From JABJOR01 sp965603075 (lineage in GTDB: Bacteria; Pseudomonadota; Alphaproteobacteria; Rhodospirillales; Casp-alpha2): DNA of 64,000 nt. Position numbers and translations under genes: made by a program. Shown here one piece after another: positions 36,137 to 45,037 of this stretch. A model generated the notes under the pieces. That model was not told the DNA's origin and made no database searches. It was given only the letters and a program-made list of their open reading frames with translations. The stretch covers positions 1 to 64,000 of the forward strand of contig CBFDBO010000007.1 in assembly GCA_965603075.1 (NCBI GenBank), in the 5' to 3' direction. Every line of letters starts with the position of its first letter. Position 1 is the stretch's first letter.

Positions 36137-37099
36137 ATGGAAATTACGCCCGAAATAATCAGCGCAACGAAACCCGTGATTTTGGTCGCGGGACCGACGG
36201 CCAGTGGTAAGTCGTCCATGGCTATGGATATTGCCGATGAATTCGGCGGGGTGATTATCAATGCCGATAGTATGCAAGTCTATAAAGAGCTTTCCATCGT
36301 TACAGCTCGCCCCTCAATGGCCGATGAAGCACGGGTGCCGCACAAACTTTATGGCATTATTTCGGCCAGCCAACCTTGGTCGGTTGCCCAGTGGTTACAA
36401 AGAGCCGTTGATGAAATTCATGCCTGCCACGCAGCAGGGAAATTGCCCGTGGTGACAGGGGGCACAGGCCTATATTTCCGCGCTCTAATGCATGGCATCG
36501 CCGATATCCCGGAAGTCCCGTCTGACGTTCGCGATCATATTACAGCCCGGTTGGCCTCAGAAGGAAATGACGTGCTTCATGGGGAGCTTTCCAAGGTTGA
36601 TCCAGAAACCGCTGCGCGTATTTCTCCATCGGATACCCAACGCTTGATCAGAGCCACAGAGGTTTATCTAGCGACCGGGCGTTCTTTAAGTGATTGGATC
36701 GCCGAAGGGAACAAAGGCGTGCCAAAGGGCTTTCGCTTCCAGCCCCTCGTCTTAGAACCACCCCGCGACATCCTTTATAGCCGAATTGATCAGCGTTTTA
36801 AGCAAATGGTAAATGAAGGGGCGCTCATGGAGGTGTCAAAATTTGCTGAACACAGCTTTGATCCAACTTTATCAGCCATGAAAGCCGTGGGGATCAGAGA
36901 ATTAATGGCATTCGAGTCCGGCGATATCCCCCTTGAAGAAGCAATTTCCCGGGCGCAAAAGGTTAGTCGTAACTACGCAAAACGGCAATTAACGTGGTTT
37001 CGGAATCAGATTCCGGAAGCAAAATCGTATTTTGCGCAATATTCGGAAAGTATGAAGCCGGAAATCTTTTCATTTATTCGTTCCTTTGTGTTGACCTGA
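36137..37099 (+). CDS. miaA: tRNA dimethylallyltransferase
   Basis: A 320-residue enzyme that prenylates A37 of tRNAs reading UNN codons. The P-loop GPTASGKS is at residues 19-26, DSMQVYKEL and TGGTGLYFRALMHGI are the substrate loops, and the C-terminal YAKRQLTWFRNQ is the family signature. Length is normal. The frame opens at ATG 36137 with only a weak ribosome site; another ATG 7 bases upstream is out of frame. Its place before ilvB is common in this class. Confidence 0.95.
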   Translation: MEITPEIISATKPVILVAGPTASGKSSMAMDIADEFGGVIINADSMQVYKELSIVTARPSMADEARVPHKLYGIISASQPWSVAQWLQRAVDEIHACHAAGKLPVVTGGTGLYFRALMHGIADIPEVPSDVRDHITARLASEGNDVLHGELSKVDPETAARISPSDTQRLIRATEVYLATGRSLSDWIAEGNKGVPKGFRFQPLVLEPPRDILYSRIDQRFKQMVNEGALMEVSKFAEHSFDPTLSAMKAVGIRELMAFESGDIPLEEAISRAQKVSRNYAKRQLTWFRNQIPEAKSYFAQYSESMKPEIFSFIRSFVLT

Positions 37100-37135
37100 G
37101 CGCATCAAGCGATTAGGTTGCCCCCATGTTCAAAT

Positions 37136-37228
37136 AAGCGCGGTTTAAATAAACACGGTTTAAATCATCACGGCCTGCACGAATTGTGTTGGCCGTGGTT
37201 TTATGTAAGATCGGTTTTATGTAAAACT
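37136..37228. other. ilvB upstream region: two tandem duplications and a hairpin
   Basis: Two 15-bp units (37136-37150, 37151-37165) share CGGTTTAAAT. Two 16-bp units (37197-37212, 37213-37228) share GGTTTTATGTAA. Between them, CACGGCC (37169-37175) pairs with GGCCGTG (37191-37197), with an extra CAC/GTG pairing inside; it is followed by GTTTTATG and may end miaA transcription or attenuate ilvB. No Ile/Val/Leu-rich leader peptide was found. Confidence 0.55.
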
Positions 37229-37284
37229 AAAGTGATAGAGCGACTTAAGTTGCAAATACTGACGAATAAAGCGAGAAACGAATT

Positions 37285-39051
37285 ATGAGCCAACAGACCA
37301 TGAACGGGTCAGAAATTGTCATGAAAGCCCTGAAAGATCAGGGGGTAACGGATATCTTTGGGTATCCCGGTGGTGCTGTTTTGCCGCTGTATGATGCGAT
37401 GTTTAACCAAAATAGCCTGCGTCATATTACCGTGCGTCAAGAAGGCGGTGCGGTGCATGCGGCTGAAGGTTACGCGCGTTCAACGGGTAAAGTTGGTGTG
37501 GTTTTGGTAACATCTGGTCCGGGGGCGACAAACGCGGTAACGGGGTTAGCCGATGCCATGATGGATTCCATCCCTCTTGTGTGTATTTCAGGTCAGGTGC
37601 CAACCCATTTGATTGGTAATGATGCGTTTCAAGAATGTGATACCATTGGTATCACACGGCCGTGCACCAAACATAATTATCTGGTCAAGGACGTGAATGA
37701 TCTGGCACGTGTTATCCATGAAGCTTTTTATGTGGCCCGATCCGGCCGTCCCGGTCCGGTATTGATTGACCTGCCTAAAGACGTTGCCTTGGCAATTGGC
37801 CCCTATGTTGGGCCTAAAAACATTCAACCTAAGTCTTATAATCCACAAGTGAAGGCCGACGCGAGCAGCATTGAAGAAGCTATTAAAATGTTGGCCACAG
37901 CCAAGCGCCCTTTAATCTACGCGGGCGGCGGTGTGGTAAATTCTGGTCCGCAAGCTTCTAAGTTGTTGAAACAGTTTGTTAAAATGACGGGGGCTCCGTG
38001 TACATTAACCCTCATGGGGCTGGGGACTTATCCCGCTAGCGATAAACAGTATATCGGCATGGTGGGGATGCATGGCACGTACGAGTCAAACCTTGCGATG
38101 CATCATTGTGATTTGATGATTGCCGTTGGTGCGCGTTTCGATGATCGTATCACCGGGCGTTTGGATGCGTTCTCGCCGGGATCTAAAAAAATCCATATTG
38201 ATATCGATCCCTCTAGCATCAACAAAAATATACAAGTTGATCTGCCGATCGTTGGGGATGTGAAAAGCGTTCTTGCGGATTTGATCAAAGAATATAAATC
38301 AAAAAAAGTGAAACCCAATACCAAGGCCCTTAAAGGCTGGTGGCAGCAGGTTGATGGCTGGCGGAAACAAGATTGTCTCAGCTATGACAAATCCAGCAAA
38401 ACCACGATTAAACCACAGTATGCTATTGAGCGTTTGTATGAGTTGACCAAAAAGCACAAAGATGTCCGTATTACCACCGAAGTGGGCCAGCATCAAATGT
38501 GGGCGGCTCAGCATTTCCATTTTGATAAACCCAACCAATGGATGACCTCTGGTGGTTTGGGGACCATGGGTTATGGCCTTCCTGCGGCTATGGGGGCGCA
38601 AGTAGCCAAGCCCGACGCCCTGTGCATTGATATTGCAGGTGAAGCCTCGATAATGATGAATATTCAAGAGCTTGCGACAATTGCGCAGTATCGCTTGCCC
38701 GTTAAGGTTTTCATTCTCAATAACGAATACATGGGCATGGTCCGCCAGTGGCAGGAATTACTGCATGGTAGTCGCTATTCAGAAAGTTATGTTGACTCAT
38801 TGCCCGATTTTGTAAAGCTCGCCGAAGCATTTGGCTTGGTCGGCATGCGCGCCACCACCCCGGCGGAGTTGGATAAAGTCATTATCGATATGGTGAAATG
38901 TGATAAATCGGTGGTCGTCGATGTCTGTGTGGATCAATTGGAAAATGTTTATCCCATGATCCCATCGGGGGCGGCACATCACGAAATGTTGCTGGGACCA
39001 GAAGATCAATCAAATAAGCCTGTGTCGAGCAAGGGCCTGAATCTGGTATAA
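37285..39051 (+). CDS. ilvB: Acetolactate synthase large (catalytic) subunit
   Basis: A 588-residue thiamine-diphosphate enzyme for the first common step of valine/leucine synthesis and the parallel step for isoleucine. Catalytic Glu53 is in RQEGGAVHAAEGYAR; the FAD/quinone-binding region follows; the cofactor motif runs from DIAGEASIMMN to ILNNEYMGMVRQW. The usual GDxS reads GEAS here, a variant I recall from other alphaproteobacterial enzymes. It forms an operon with ilvH and ilvC. Confidence 0.96.
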   Translation: MSQQTMNGSEIVMKALKDQGVTDIFGYPGGAVLPLYDAMFNQNSLRHITVRQEGGAVHAAEGYARSTGKVGVVLVTSGPGATNAVTGLADAMMDSIPLVCISGQVPTHLIGNDAFQECDTIGITRPCTKHNYLVKDVNDLARVIHEAFYVARSGRPGPVLIDLPKDVALAIGPYVGPKNIQPKSYNPQVKADASSIEEAIKMLATAKRPLIYAGGGVVNSGPQASKLLKQFVKMTGAPCTLTLMGLGTYPASDKQYIGMVGMHGTYESNLAMHHCDLMIAVGARFDDRITGRLDAFSPGSKKIHIDIDPSSINKNIQVDLPIVGDVKSVLADLIKEYKSKKVKPNTKALKGWWQQVDGWRKQDCLSYDKSSKTTIKPQYAIERLYELTKKHKDVRITTEVGQHQMWAAQHFHFDKPNQWMTSGGLGTMGYGLPAAMGAQVAKPDALCIDIAGEASIMMNIQELATIAQYRLPVKVFILNNEYMGMVRQWQELLHGSRYSESYVDSLPDFVKLAEAFGLVGMRATTPAELDKVIIDMVKCDKSVVVDVCVDQLENVYPMIPSGAAHHEMLLGPEDQSNKPVSSKGLNLV

Positions 39052-39081
39052 CGAAATACATTTAAAGACGGAGTATTGAGC

Positions 39082-39603
39082 GTGACAAACGCCGCTATTA
39101 ATACAGTAGAAAATTCACATACCATCAGTATCTTGGTGGACAACGAGCCGGGCGTTCTTGCCCGTGTCATCGGTCTATTTTCCGGTCGGGGCTATAACAT
39201 TGAAAGCCTGACCGTGGCAGAGGTCGATTTAACCGGGCATCTTTCTCGCATCACCGTGGTGACCTCTGGCACCCCCATGATCATCGAACAGATCAAGGCC
39301 CAGTTGACCCGCATTGTTCCGGTTCTTAAAGTTGTCGATCTAACACTGGAAGCACCCCACGTGGAGCGAGAATTGGCCTTGGTGAAGGTCGTTGGCAAAG
39401 GAAACGCTCGTGTCGAGGCCCTTCGTATCGCTGATATCTTTCGCGCACGGGTGGTCGATAGCACCAATAAATCCTTTGTTTTTGAGATTGTCGGCAATTC
39501 AGGAAAGATAAAAGCCTTTGTTGACCTCATGGAACCCCTTGGATTGGTTGATGTTTCTAGGACTGGTGTGGTTGCTATTGCACGGGGGGCCTTAGCCCTG
39601 TAG
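39082..39603 (+). CDS. ilvH: Acetolactate synthase small (regulatory) subunit
   Basis: A 173-residue subunit that stabilises IlvB and gives valine feedback. The N-terminal ACT domain (ISILVDNEPGVLARVIGLFS) is followed by the C-terminal ALS_ss_C domain. GTG 39082 is preferred to TTG 39076 because GGAG is then about 8 bases upstream. It starts 30 bp after ilvB. Confidence 0.94.
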   Translation: MTNAAINTVENSHTISILVDNEPGVLARVIGLFSGRGYNIESLTVAEVDLTGHLSRITVVTSGTPMIIEQIKAQLTRIVPVLKVVDLTLEAPHVERELALVKVVGKGNARVEALRIADIFRARVVDSTNKSFVFEIVGNSGKIKAFVDLMEPLGLVDVSRTGVVAIARGALAL

Positions 39604-39683
39604 AACACTTTCCATAATTTAGAAAATTACACACAGAACTTTAACTTACTTAAACTTACTCAAACGAATGGGATATCAGAAAT

Positions 39684-40703
39684 ATGCGCGTTTATTATGA
39701 CCGCGATGCAGATGTAAATCTGATCAAGTCAAAAAAAGTAGCTATCGTTGGTTACGGTAGTCAGGGCCATGCCCACACTTTAAACCTCCGTGATTCCGGT
39801 GCAACCGATGTTGTGGTTGCCCTGCGTGAAGGATCATCCACCCGCAAAAAAGCCGAAGCTGAAGGCGTTAAATGCATGACCGTTGCCGAGGCTTCTGCTT
39901 GGGCCGATGTGATGATGATGTTGACCCCTGATGAATTACAGGCAGAAATCTATTACGCAGATATGCACGAAAACATGAAAGAGGGTGCAGCCCTTGTTTT
40001 CGCACATGGCCTCAACGTTCATTTCAATCTGATCGAGCCTCGCGCCGATCTTGATGTGTTCATGATTGCCCCTAAAGGCCCCGGTCACACTGTTCGTGGC
40101 GAATACGTCAAAGGTGGTGGCGTTCCTTGTTTAGTTGCGGTTCACCAAAACCCAACGGGCAATGCCCTTGAAGTTGGATTGTCATACGCTTCTGCTATCG
40201 GTGGCGGTCGTTCCGGTGTTATTGAAACTACATTCAAAGAAGAATGCGAAACCGATTTGTTCGGCGAGCAGGTCGTTCTGTGTGGTGGCTTGATGGAGCT
40301 GATCAAAAACGGTTTCGAGACATTGACCGAAGCGGGCTACGCCCCAGAAATGGCGTACTTCGAATGCTTGCACGAAGTAAAATTAATCGTTGATTTGATG
40401 TACGAAGGCGGCATGGCCGACATGCGTTATTCAATCTCCAACACAGCAGAATACGGTGATTATGTCACTGGTCCTCGGATTATTACATCCGACACCAAAG
40501 CTGAAATGAAACGAGTTCTGGATGATATTCAATCCGGTCGTTTCACCCGTGATTGGATGACCGAATGCAAAGCTGGACAGCCTAGCTTTAAAGCTACCCG
40601 TCGTCGCAACGCGGAACACCCTATCGAAGAAGTGGGTGAAAAGCTCCGCGCCATGATGCCATGGATCGGTGCCAACAAATTGGTCGATAAAGAAAAGAAC
40701 TGA
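39684..40703 (+). CDS. ilvC: Ketol-acid reductoisomerase
   Basis: A 339-residue class I enzyme catalysing the second step of branched-chain amino acid synthesis. The NADPH motif is GYGSQGHAHTLNLRDSG; metal-binding acidic residues lie in GEQVVLCGG and YFECLHEVKLIVDLMYEGG. Length matches short-form IlvC. The stop codon TGA is the first three bases of a two-unit hairpin array, followed by a strong terminator. Confidence 0.96.
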   Translation: MRVYYDRDADVNLIKSKKVAIVGYGSQGHAHTLNLRDSGATDVVVALREGSSTRKKAEAEGVKCMTVAEASAWADVMMMLTPDELQAEIYYADMHENMKEGAALVFAHGLNVHFNLIEPRADLDVFMIAPKGPGHTVRGEYVKGGGVPCLVAVHQNPTGNALEVGLSYASAIGGGRSGVIETTFKEECETDLFGEQVVLCGGLMELIKNGFETLTEAGYAPEMAYFECLHEVKLIVDLMYEGGMADMRYSISNTAEYGDYVTGPRIITSDTKAEMKRVLDDIQSGRFTRDWMTECKAGQPSFKATRRRNAEHPIEEVGEKLRAMMPWIGANKLVDKEKN

Positions 40704-40750
40704 GTTTCCAACTCAAGGATTAAATCGAGTTTCCAACTCGAGGTTAATAA
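40701..40750 (+). repeat. Two tandem 25-bp hairpin units at the end of ilvC
   Basis: Unit 1 (40701-40725) begins TGAGTTTCCAACTCA, unit 2 (40726-40750) begins CGAGTTTCCAACTCG. Each is a perfect 6-bp stem with a TCC loop. The outer pair is T-A in unit 1 and C-G in unit 2, so the stem is kept by a two-sided change. The ilvC stop codon is part of the first stem. Confidence 0.85.
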
Positions 40751-40751
40751 G

Positions 40752-40784
40752 AAAGGGAGACGCGCAAGTGTCTCCCTTTTTTTA
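40752..40784 (+). terminator. Intrinsic terminator of the ilvBHC operon
   Basis: AAAGGGAGAC (40752-40761) pairs perfectly with GTCTCCCTTT (40770-40779), running into a long T-tract. Its 3' arm and tail (TCTCCCTTTTTTTATTT) recur exactly in the terminator at 41382-41413. Confidence 0.93.
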
Positions 40785-40964
40785 TTTATAATAATTCAAT
40801 TTTTTCTTTAATTCTTCTTTCTATAGTCGGCGTTGTATAATTTTTTTGTTGTGTACCCTATATAGGTGATGTTTATAGATACATGTATATCTATAGTTTC
40901 ATTAGGCTGTGTGTGACGTCCATTCGCAGCCGATTATTTTAAAAAAAATGAGAGGGATTATACT

Positions 40965-41348
40965 ATGAAAATTTTAAAAATGTTGAGTGCTGTTACGTTG
41001 ATGCTGGGGATACTGGGCGCCTGTACGTCCACTGAAGAAGCGTTGATGGATGATGGTTATGTAAAGCTATCCGGTGGTGATATTGCTGCGGTCCTAACGG
41101 GGAATACACTTTCAGATGATTCTGGGGCAACATATTTTGTATCCGCTTCGGAAATGACGGCCACTTATAACGGCGAGACCGATTCAGGTACATGGCTTGT
41201 TGATGGCGATAACTATTGCCGAACATGGACTGTTTGGGGTCAAGCCGAAGAAAGATGCTGGGATTTTTGGAAAAGTGGTGACAATATTGTTTCCATCAGC
41301 AGTGATCAACAATTGGTTTGGTCAGCCGGCAACTCCAAGGGTCTCTAA
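40965..41348 (+). CDS. Small lipoprotein, DUF995-like
   Basis: A 127-residue exported lipoprotein. The signal ends in a lipobox (GILGAC, Cys20). The mature part has GTWLVDGDNYCRTWTVWG and a second cysteine in RCWDFWK, a Trp-rich beta pattern seen in DUF995-type proteins of unknown function; the two cysteines could form a disulfide. It is a single-gene unit bounded by two terminators that share a 17-bp identical tail. Role unknown. Confidence 0.8.
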   Translation: MKILKMLSAVTLMLGILGACTSTEEALMDDGYVKLSGGDIAAVLTGNTLSDDSGATYFVSASEMTATYNGETDSGTWLVDGDNYCRTWTVWGQAEERCWDFWKSGDNIVSISSDQQLVWSAGNSKGL

Positions 41349-41381
41349 TATGATTTAAATTTTATTACAAAGTTTATGGTG

Positions 41382-41413
41382 AAAGGGAGATGCAATCGCG
41401 TCTCCCTTTTTTT
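41382..41413 (+). terminator. Intrinsic terminator after the DUF995-like lipoprotein
   Basis: AAAGGGAGATGC (41382-41393) pairs with GCGTCTCCCTTT (41398-41409), 12 pairs with one T-G wobble and an AATC loop, followed by a T-tract. The 3' part is identical to the ilvC terminator. Confidence 0.93.
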
Positions 41414-41526
41414 ATTTGAGTTATCCAAGAACATAATCAATTATTCATAATTGATGCATCCCCTATAAAGGGGTATGAATTATGCTAAGGACCCACCGAT
41501 AGGCTAAAAGTAGGCTTTTTATTGAT

Positions 41527-41871
41527 CTATAGACGATCGCCCAACACACCTGCCCATAGAATGGCGGTCATAAACAACGTTATAAGAACGGCGGCAGAGG
41601 CGGTGTCTTTGGCTTTTTTAGAAAGCGGGTGAAGTTCGCTGCCAATTCGGTCGATGCACGCTTCAACGGCGCTATTAACCAATTCGATGGCCAGCACCAA
41701 AAATAGCGGAGCGATCAGGATGGCGCGCTCCAGATATGTATCCCCTAACCACCAACCCAGGGGCCCCAACACGATCAGTAAAAGGACTTCTTGTCTGAAT
41801 GCCGGTTCATCTTTCCAAGCGGCTGACAGACCACTAAGGGAATAGAGTGTTGCGTTCCATAGGCGTTTCAT
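41527..41871 (-). CDS. dgkA: Diacylglycerol kinase (DgkA type)
   Basis: A 114-residue inner-membrane kinase that recycles diacylglycerol to phosphatidic acid. It has three transmembrane helices; the conserved AWKDEPAFRQE and the catalytic ELVNSAVEACIDRIG are both present. The N-terminal RLWNATLYSLSGL amphipathic segment is typical. Length is normal for bacterial DgkA. Confidence 0.93.
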   Translation of the reverse strand: MKRLWNATLYSLSGLSAAWKDEPAFRQEVLLLIVLGPLGWWLGDTYLERAILIAPLFLVLAIELVNSAVEACIDRIGSELHPLSKKAKDTASAAVLITLFMTAILWAGVLGDRL

Positions 41872-42013
41872 ATGCTGGCTTTCTATATTGCTTTAAATAA
41901 TTAACTTAATAAATGCGAGTTTAAGACTTGCAGGATAATACTGAAAGTCTTACTACTTAGGGGATTAATATATCATTTCGATTGGTTCGAAATTGATTTA
42001 CAGGAGAGTTTCC

Positions 42014-42142
42014 ATGGAACGCACCGTTCATACGGCGTTCACAGCATTGAAAGATCATAACCAGCTTGCTGGTCGTGCTTTGCTGTCTGGAACACCTGTC
42101 CACAAAAACCTACTCGGACTTCTACGACTTAGGAGCCTCTGA
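42014..42142 (+). CDS. leuL: Candidate leucine-rich leader peptide of leuA (42 residues)
   Basis: A reading frame preceded by AGGAG 7 bases before its ATG, the best ribosome site in this gap. The peptide ends in NLLGLLRLRSL: six leucines in the last ten codons, written CTA, CTC, CTT, CTA, CTT and CTC and mixed with CGA and AGG arginine codons. Its stop lies about 110 bp before leuA. This is the layout of a leucine attenuation leader. Against it, I see no clear terminator hairpin with a T-tract between it and leuA, so control might act on leuA translation. A +1 frame of the same DNA is open to 42225, so a degraded gene is the alternative. Confidence 0.5.
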   Translation: MERTVHTAFTALKDHNQLAGRALLSGTPVHKNLLGLLRLRSL

Positions 42143-42251
42143 GCGCACTAAGACTTGGTCTGGATTTCAAAACAGATCATCGCGTTCAGGGGATAAGCGA
42201 AATATTCATAAAATTGACCTAACCTAATTTGTTCGAGAAGGAATGCGTGCT

Positions 42252-43865
42252 ATGAGTACCCAAAAAAGCACCCCGATTAATGTTGAGAATACAGAAAAAA
42301 CAGAAAATATGATGACTGATAACAATAACGAACACGTAGTTATTTTTGATACCACCTTGCGTGATGGTGAACAATCACCAGGCGCTTCCATGAATTTGGA
42401 AGAAAAAATTCGCATCGCTACGGTTCTAGAAGACATGGGCGTCGATATTATTGAAGCAGGTTTCCCCATTGCTTCACCGGGTGATTTTGAATGCGTCAAC
42501 GAGATCGCCAAGATCATCAAAAATTCGACAATCTGCGGTTTGGCCCGCGCAACCAAGGCCGATATCGAGCGTTGTGCGGAGGCTATCAAACCCGCCGAGA
42601 GTGGTCGCATTCACACCTTTATCGCGACCAGCCCCCTGCATATGGAATATAAATTGATGATGGAGCCGGACGAGGTCTATCAGAAAGTTATCGATAGTGT
42701 CAGTTACGCCCGAACATTTACCGATAATGTGGAATGGTCCTGTGAGGATGGCTCTCGCAGCGAACATGATTTTTTATGTCGCTGTGTGGAAGCCGCCATC
42801 GATGCGGGGGCCGGGACCATAAATATTCCCGATACGGTCGGATACGCGCTGCCGGAAGAATTTGGCGCATTGATTGCCATGTTGAAAAATCGGGTTCCAA
42901 ATATTGATAAAGCGATTATCTCTGTGCACTGTCACAATGATTTGGGATTGGGTGTGGCTAATTCCTTGGCAGCGGTTGCCAATGGTGCACGTCAAGTTGA
43001 ATGCACAATTAACGGATTGGGCGAGCGGGCTGGTAATGCGGCGCTAGAAGAAATTATCATGGCATTACGCACGCGTTCTGATTTGATGCCGTATTCTACC
43101 AGCATTGAGACCGAAGAAATTATGCGGGCATCTCGTTTGGTTTCCACCGTTACGGGCTTTAATGTGCAACCCAACAAAGCCATCGTCGGTGCAAATGCCT
43201 TTGCCCACGAAGCCGGTATTCATCAAGATGGCATGTTAAAACACGCTGGCACCTATGAAATCATGACCCCTGCGTCGGTTGGTTTGAACGAATCATCCTT
43301 GGTGCTTGGTAAACATTCCGGTCGTCACGCCTTTCAAGAAAAATTAAAAGAGCTGGGATATGACCTGGGTGATAATGCCATTCAAGATGCTTTCAAACGC
43401 TTCAAGGATCTAGCGGATCTGAAAAAAGAAGTCTTCGACGAAGATATTGTCGCGTTGGTCGATGATGAAGTAATTCGCGTTAATGATCGTATACAATTAG
43501 GATCGCTGGAAATTATTTGCGGTAATGTTCGCGCAGAGCCCAAAGCAACACTGGAGTTAATCGTAGACGGGGAGACGCAATCCTGTACTGCCACAGGCGA
43601 TGGCCCCGTTGACGCGGCTTTCAACGCGGTTAAACAATTGTTCAACCATTCGGCAAGTCTGAAGCTGTATCAAGTTCACGCCGTAACGGGTGGCACAGAT
43701 GCACAAGCCGAAGTCACAGTTCGCCTTGAAGAAGAGGGCCGTTCGGTTAATGGACAGGCCGCCGATACCGATACAATGGTGGCTTCTGTACGGGCTTATG
43801 TGAATGCATTGAACAAATTATTGGTCAAAAGAGAGAAAAAAGCACCAGATGCAATAAGTGCTTAA
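42252..43865 (+). CDS. leuA: 2-isopropylmalate synthase
   Basis: A 537-residue enzyme condensing acetyl-CoA with 2-oxoisovalerate, the committed step of leucine synthesis. The catalytic domain starts VVIFDTTLRDGEQSPGASM; metal ligands are the Asp there and the histidines in SVHCHNDLGLGVAN; the C-terminal ~120 residues are the LeuA dimer domain that binds leucine for feedback. ATG 42252 has GAAGGA 10 bases upstream; ATG 42243 is too close. Likely controlled by the leucine-rich leader upstream. Confidence 0.95.
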   Translation: MSTQKSTPINVENTEKTENMMTDNNNEHVVIFDTTLRDGEQSPGASMNLEEKIRIATVLEDMGVDIIEAGFPIASPGDFECVNEIAKIIKNSTICGLARATKADIERCAEAIKPAESGRIHTFIATSPLHMEYKLMMEPDEVYQKVIDSVSYARTFTDNVEWSCEDGSRSEHDFLCRCVEAAIDAGAGTINIPDTVGYALPEEFGALIAMLKNRVPNIDKAIISVHCHNDLGLGVANSLAAVANGARQVECTINGLGERAGNAALEEIIMALRTRSDLMPYSTSIETEEIMRASRLVSTVTGFNVQPNKAIVGANAFAHEAGIHQDGMLKHAGTYEIMTPASVGLNESSLVLGKHSGRHAFQEKLKELGYDLGDNAIQDAFKRFKDLADLKKEVFDEDIVALVDDEVIRVNDRIQLGSLEIICGNVRAEPKATLELIVDGETQSCTATGDGPVDAAFNAVKQLFNHSASLKLYQVHAVTGGTDAQAEVTVRLEEEGRSVNGQAADTDTMVASVRAYVNALNKLLVKREKKAPDAISA

Positions 43866-43996
43866 TCTTTTTGTGCTGGAATCTTAAGCGATTCGTTGTG
43901 TATAAGTGACGAATCGGTGCGAGAGGGTGGAAATACCCTCCGTACTTTCAGAATTTGTTTTTTGAGCTCAGCTTTTGGGCTTTACGGTGAGGTTTC
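43866..43996 (+). other. leuA-mreB gap with two hairpins
   Basis: GATTCGT pairs with ACGAATC across a 12-base loop near 43890-43916, and GAGGGT pairs with ACCCTC across GGAAAT directly after. Neither is followed by a T-tract, so they are more likely mRNA 5' structures for mreB or processing sites than terminators. Confidence 0.4.
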
Positions 43997-45037
43997 ATGC
44001 TTTCGCGACTTTTTGGTTTTTTATCGGCTGACATGGCCATCGATCTTGGAACAGCAAATACACTTGTCTATGTAAAGGGCAAGGGTATCGTTCTTAATGA
44101 ACCCTCTGTGGTTGCAATTGCAGAAAACAAGGGCAAGAAACAAGTCCTTGCCGTTGGTGAAGAAGCCAAGCAAATGTTGGGTCGTACGCCGGGCAATATT
44201 CGCGCCATTCGCCCCTTACGTGATGGTGTAATCGCCGACTTTGAAGTCGCCGAAGAAATGATTAAGTACTTCATTCGTAAAGTGCATAACCGTAAAACAT
44301 TCGCCAGCCCTTTGGTTGTGGTTTGTGTACCGTCTGGCTCAACAGCCGTTGAACGACGCGCTATTCAGGAATCAGCCGAAAGTGCGGGCGCACGTCGGGT
44401 GTTCTTGATTGAAGAGCCCATGGCCGCGGCTATTGGTGCGGGCCTTCCCGTGACCGAACCGACGGGCTCCATGGTTGTTGATATTGGTGGGGGGACCACC
44501 GAAGTCGCCGTTCTATCGCTGGGTGGTATCGTATACGCCCGTTCTGTTCGTGTTGGTGGTGATAAAATGGACGAAGCCATTATCGCCTATATTCGTCGTC
44601 ATCATAATTTGCTTGTTGGTGAAGGCAGCGCCGCCCGAATTAAAGAAGAAATTGGTTCGGCTTGCCCGCCATCGGAAGGCGAAGGCCAAACTATGGAAAT
44701 CAAAGGTCGTGATTTGATGAACGGCGTTCCAAAAGAACTGATCATCAGTGAACGTCAGATCGCCGAAAGCTTAGGTGATCCCGTTGGTGCCATTATCGAA
44801 GCCGTTAAAGTAGCGCTTGAACACACCGAACCTGAACTGGCTGCCGATATTGTCGATAAAGGTATCGTGTTAACCGGGGGCGGTGCGTTGCTTGGAAACT
44901 TAGACTTTGTTCTACGTCATGCAACGGGTCTACCCGTCAGCATCGCCGATGATCCACTGTCTTGCGTCGTGTTAGGTACGGGGCGTGCCCTCGAAGAAAT
45001 GAAGCGTCTGCGCAATGTACTAACATCGATGTACTAA
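43997..45037 (+). CDS. mreB: Rod-shape determining actin homologue
   Basis: A 346-residue MreB. The actin phosphate loops are present: IDLGTANTLVYVKG near the start and VVDIGGGTTEVAVLSLGG in the middle, with the adenosine motif TGGGALLGNLD near the end. The N-terminal MLSRLFGFLS is the amphipathic membrane-binding helix. It polymerises under the membrane and directs lateral wall synthesis by the MreCD-PBP2-RodA proteins encoded next. Confidence 0.97.
   Translation: MLSRLFGFLSADMAIDLGTANTLVYVKGKGIVLNEPSVVAIAENKGKKQVLAVGEEAKQMLGRTPGNIRAIRPLRDGVIADFEVAEEMIKYFIRKVHNRKTFASPLVVVCVPSGSTAVERRAIQESAESAGARRVFLIEEPMAAAIGAGLPVTEPTGSMVVDIGGGTTEVAVLSLGGIVYARSVRVGGDKMDEAIIAYIRRHHNLLVGEGSAARIKEEIGSACPPSEGEGQTMEIKGRDLMNGVPKELIISERQIAESLGDPVGAIIEAVKVALEHTEPELAADIVDKGIVLTGGGALLGNLDFVLRHATGLPVSIADDPLSCVVLGTGRALEEMKRLRNVLTSMY

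Noticed and set aside
37285..39051. GEAS in place of GDxS in IlvB as a disabling change
   Set aside because: Glutamate can hold the metal and I recall the same variant in other alphaproteobacterial IlvB proteins; all other motifs are intact.
42096..42225. Open frame overlapping the leuA leader in another frame, in phase with leuA
   Set aside because: No start codon with a ribosome site and a stop before leuA; it could be part of a frameshifted old gene but I cannot identify one.
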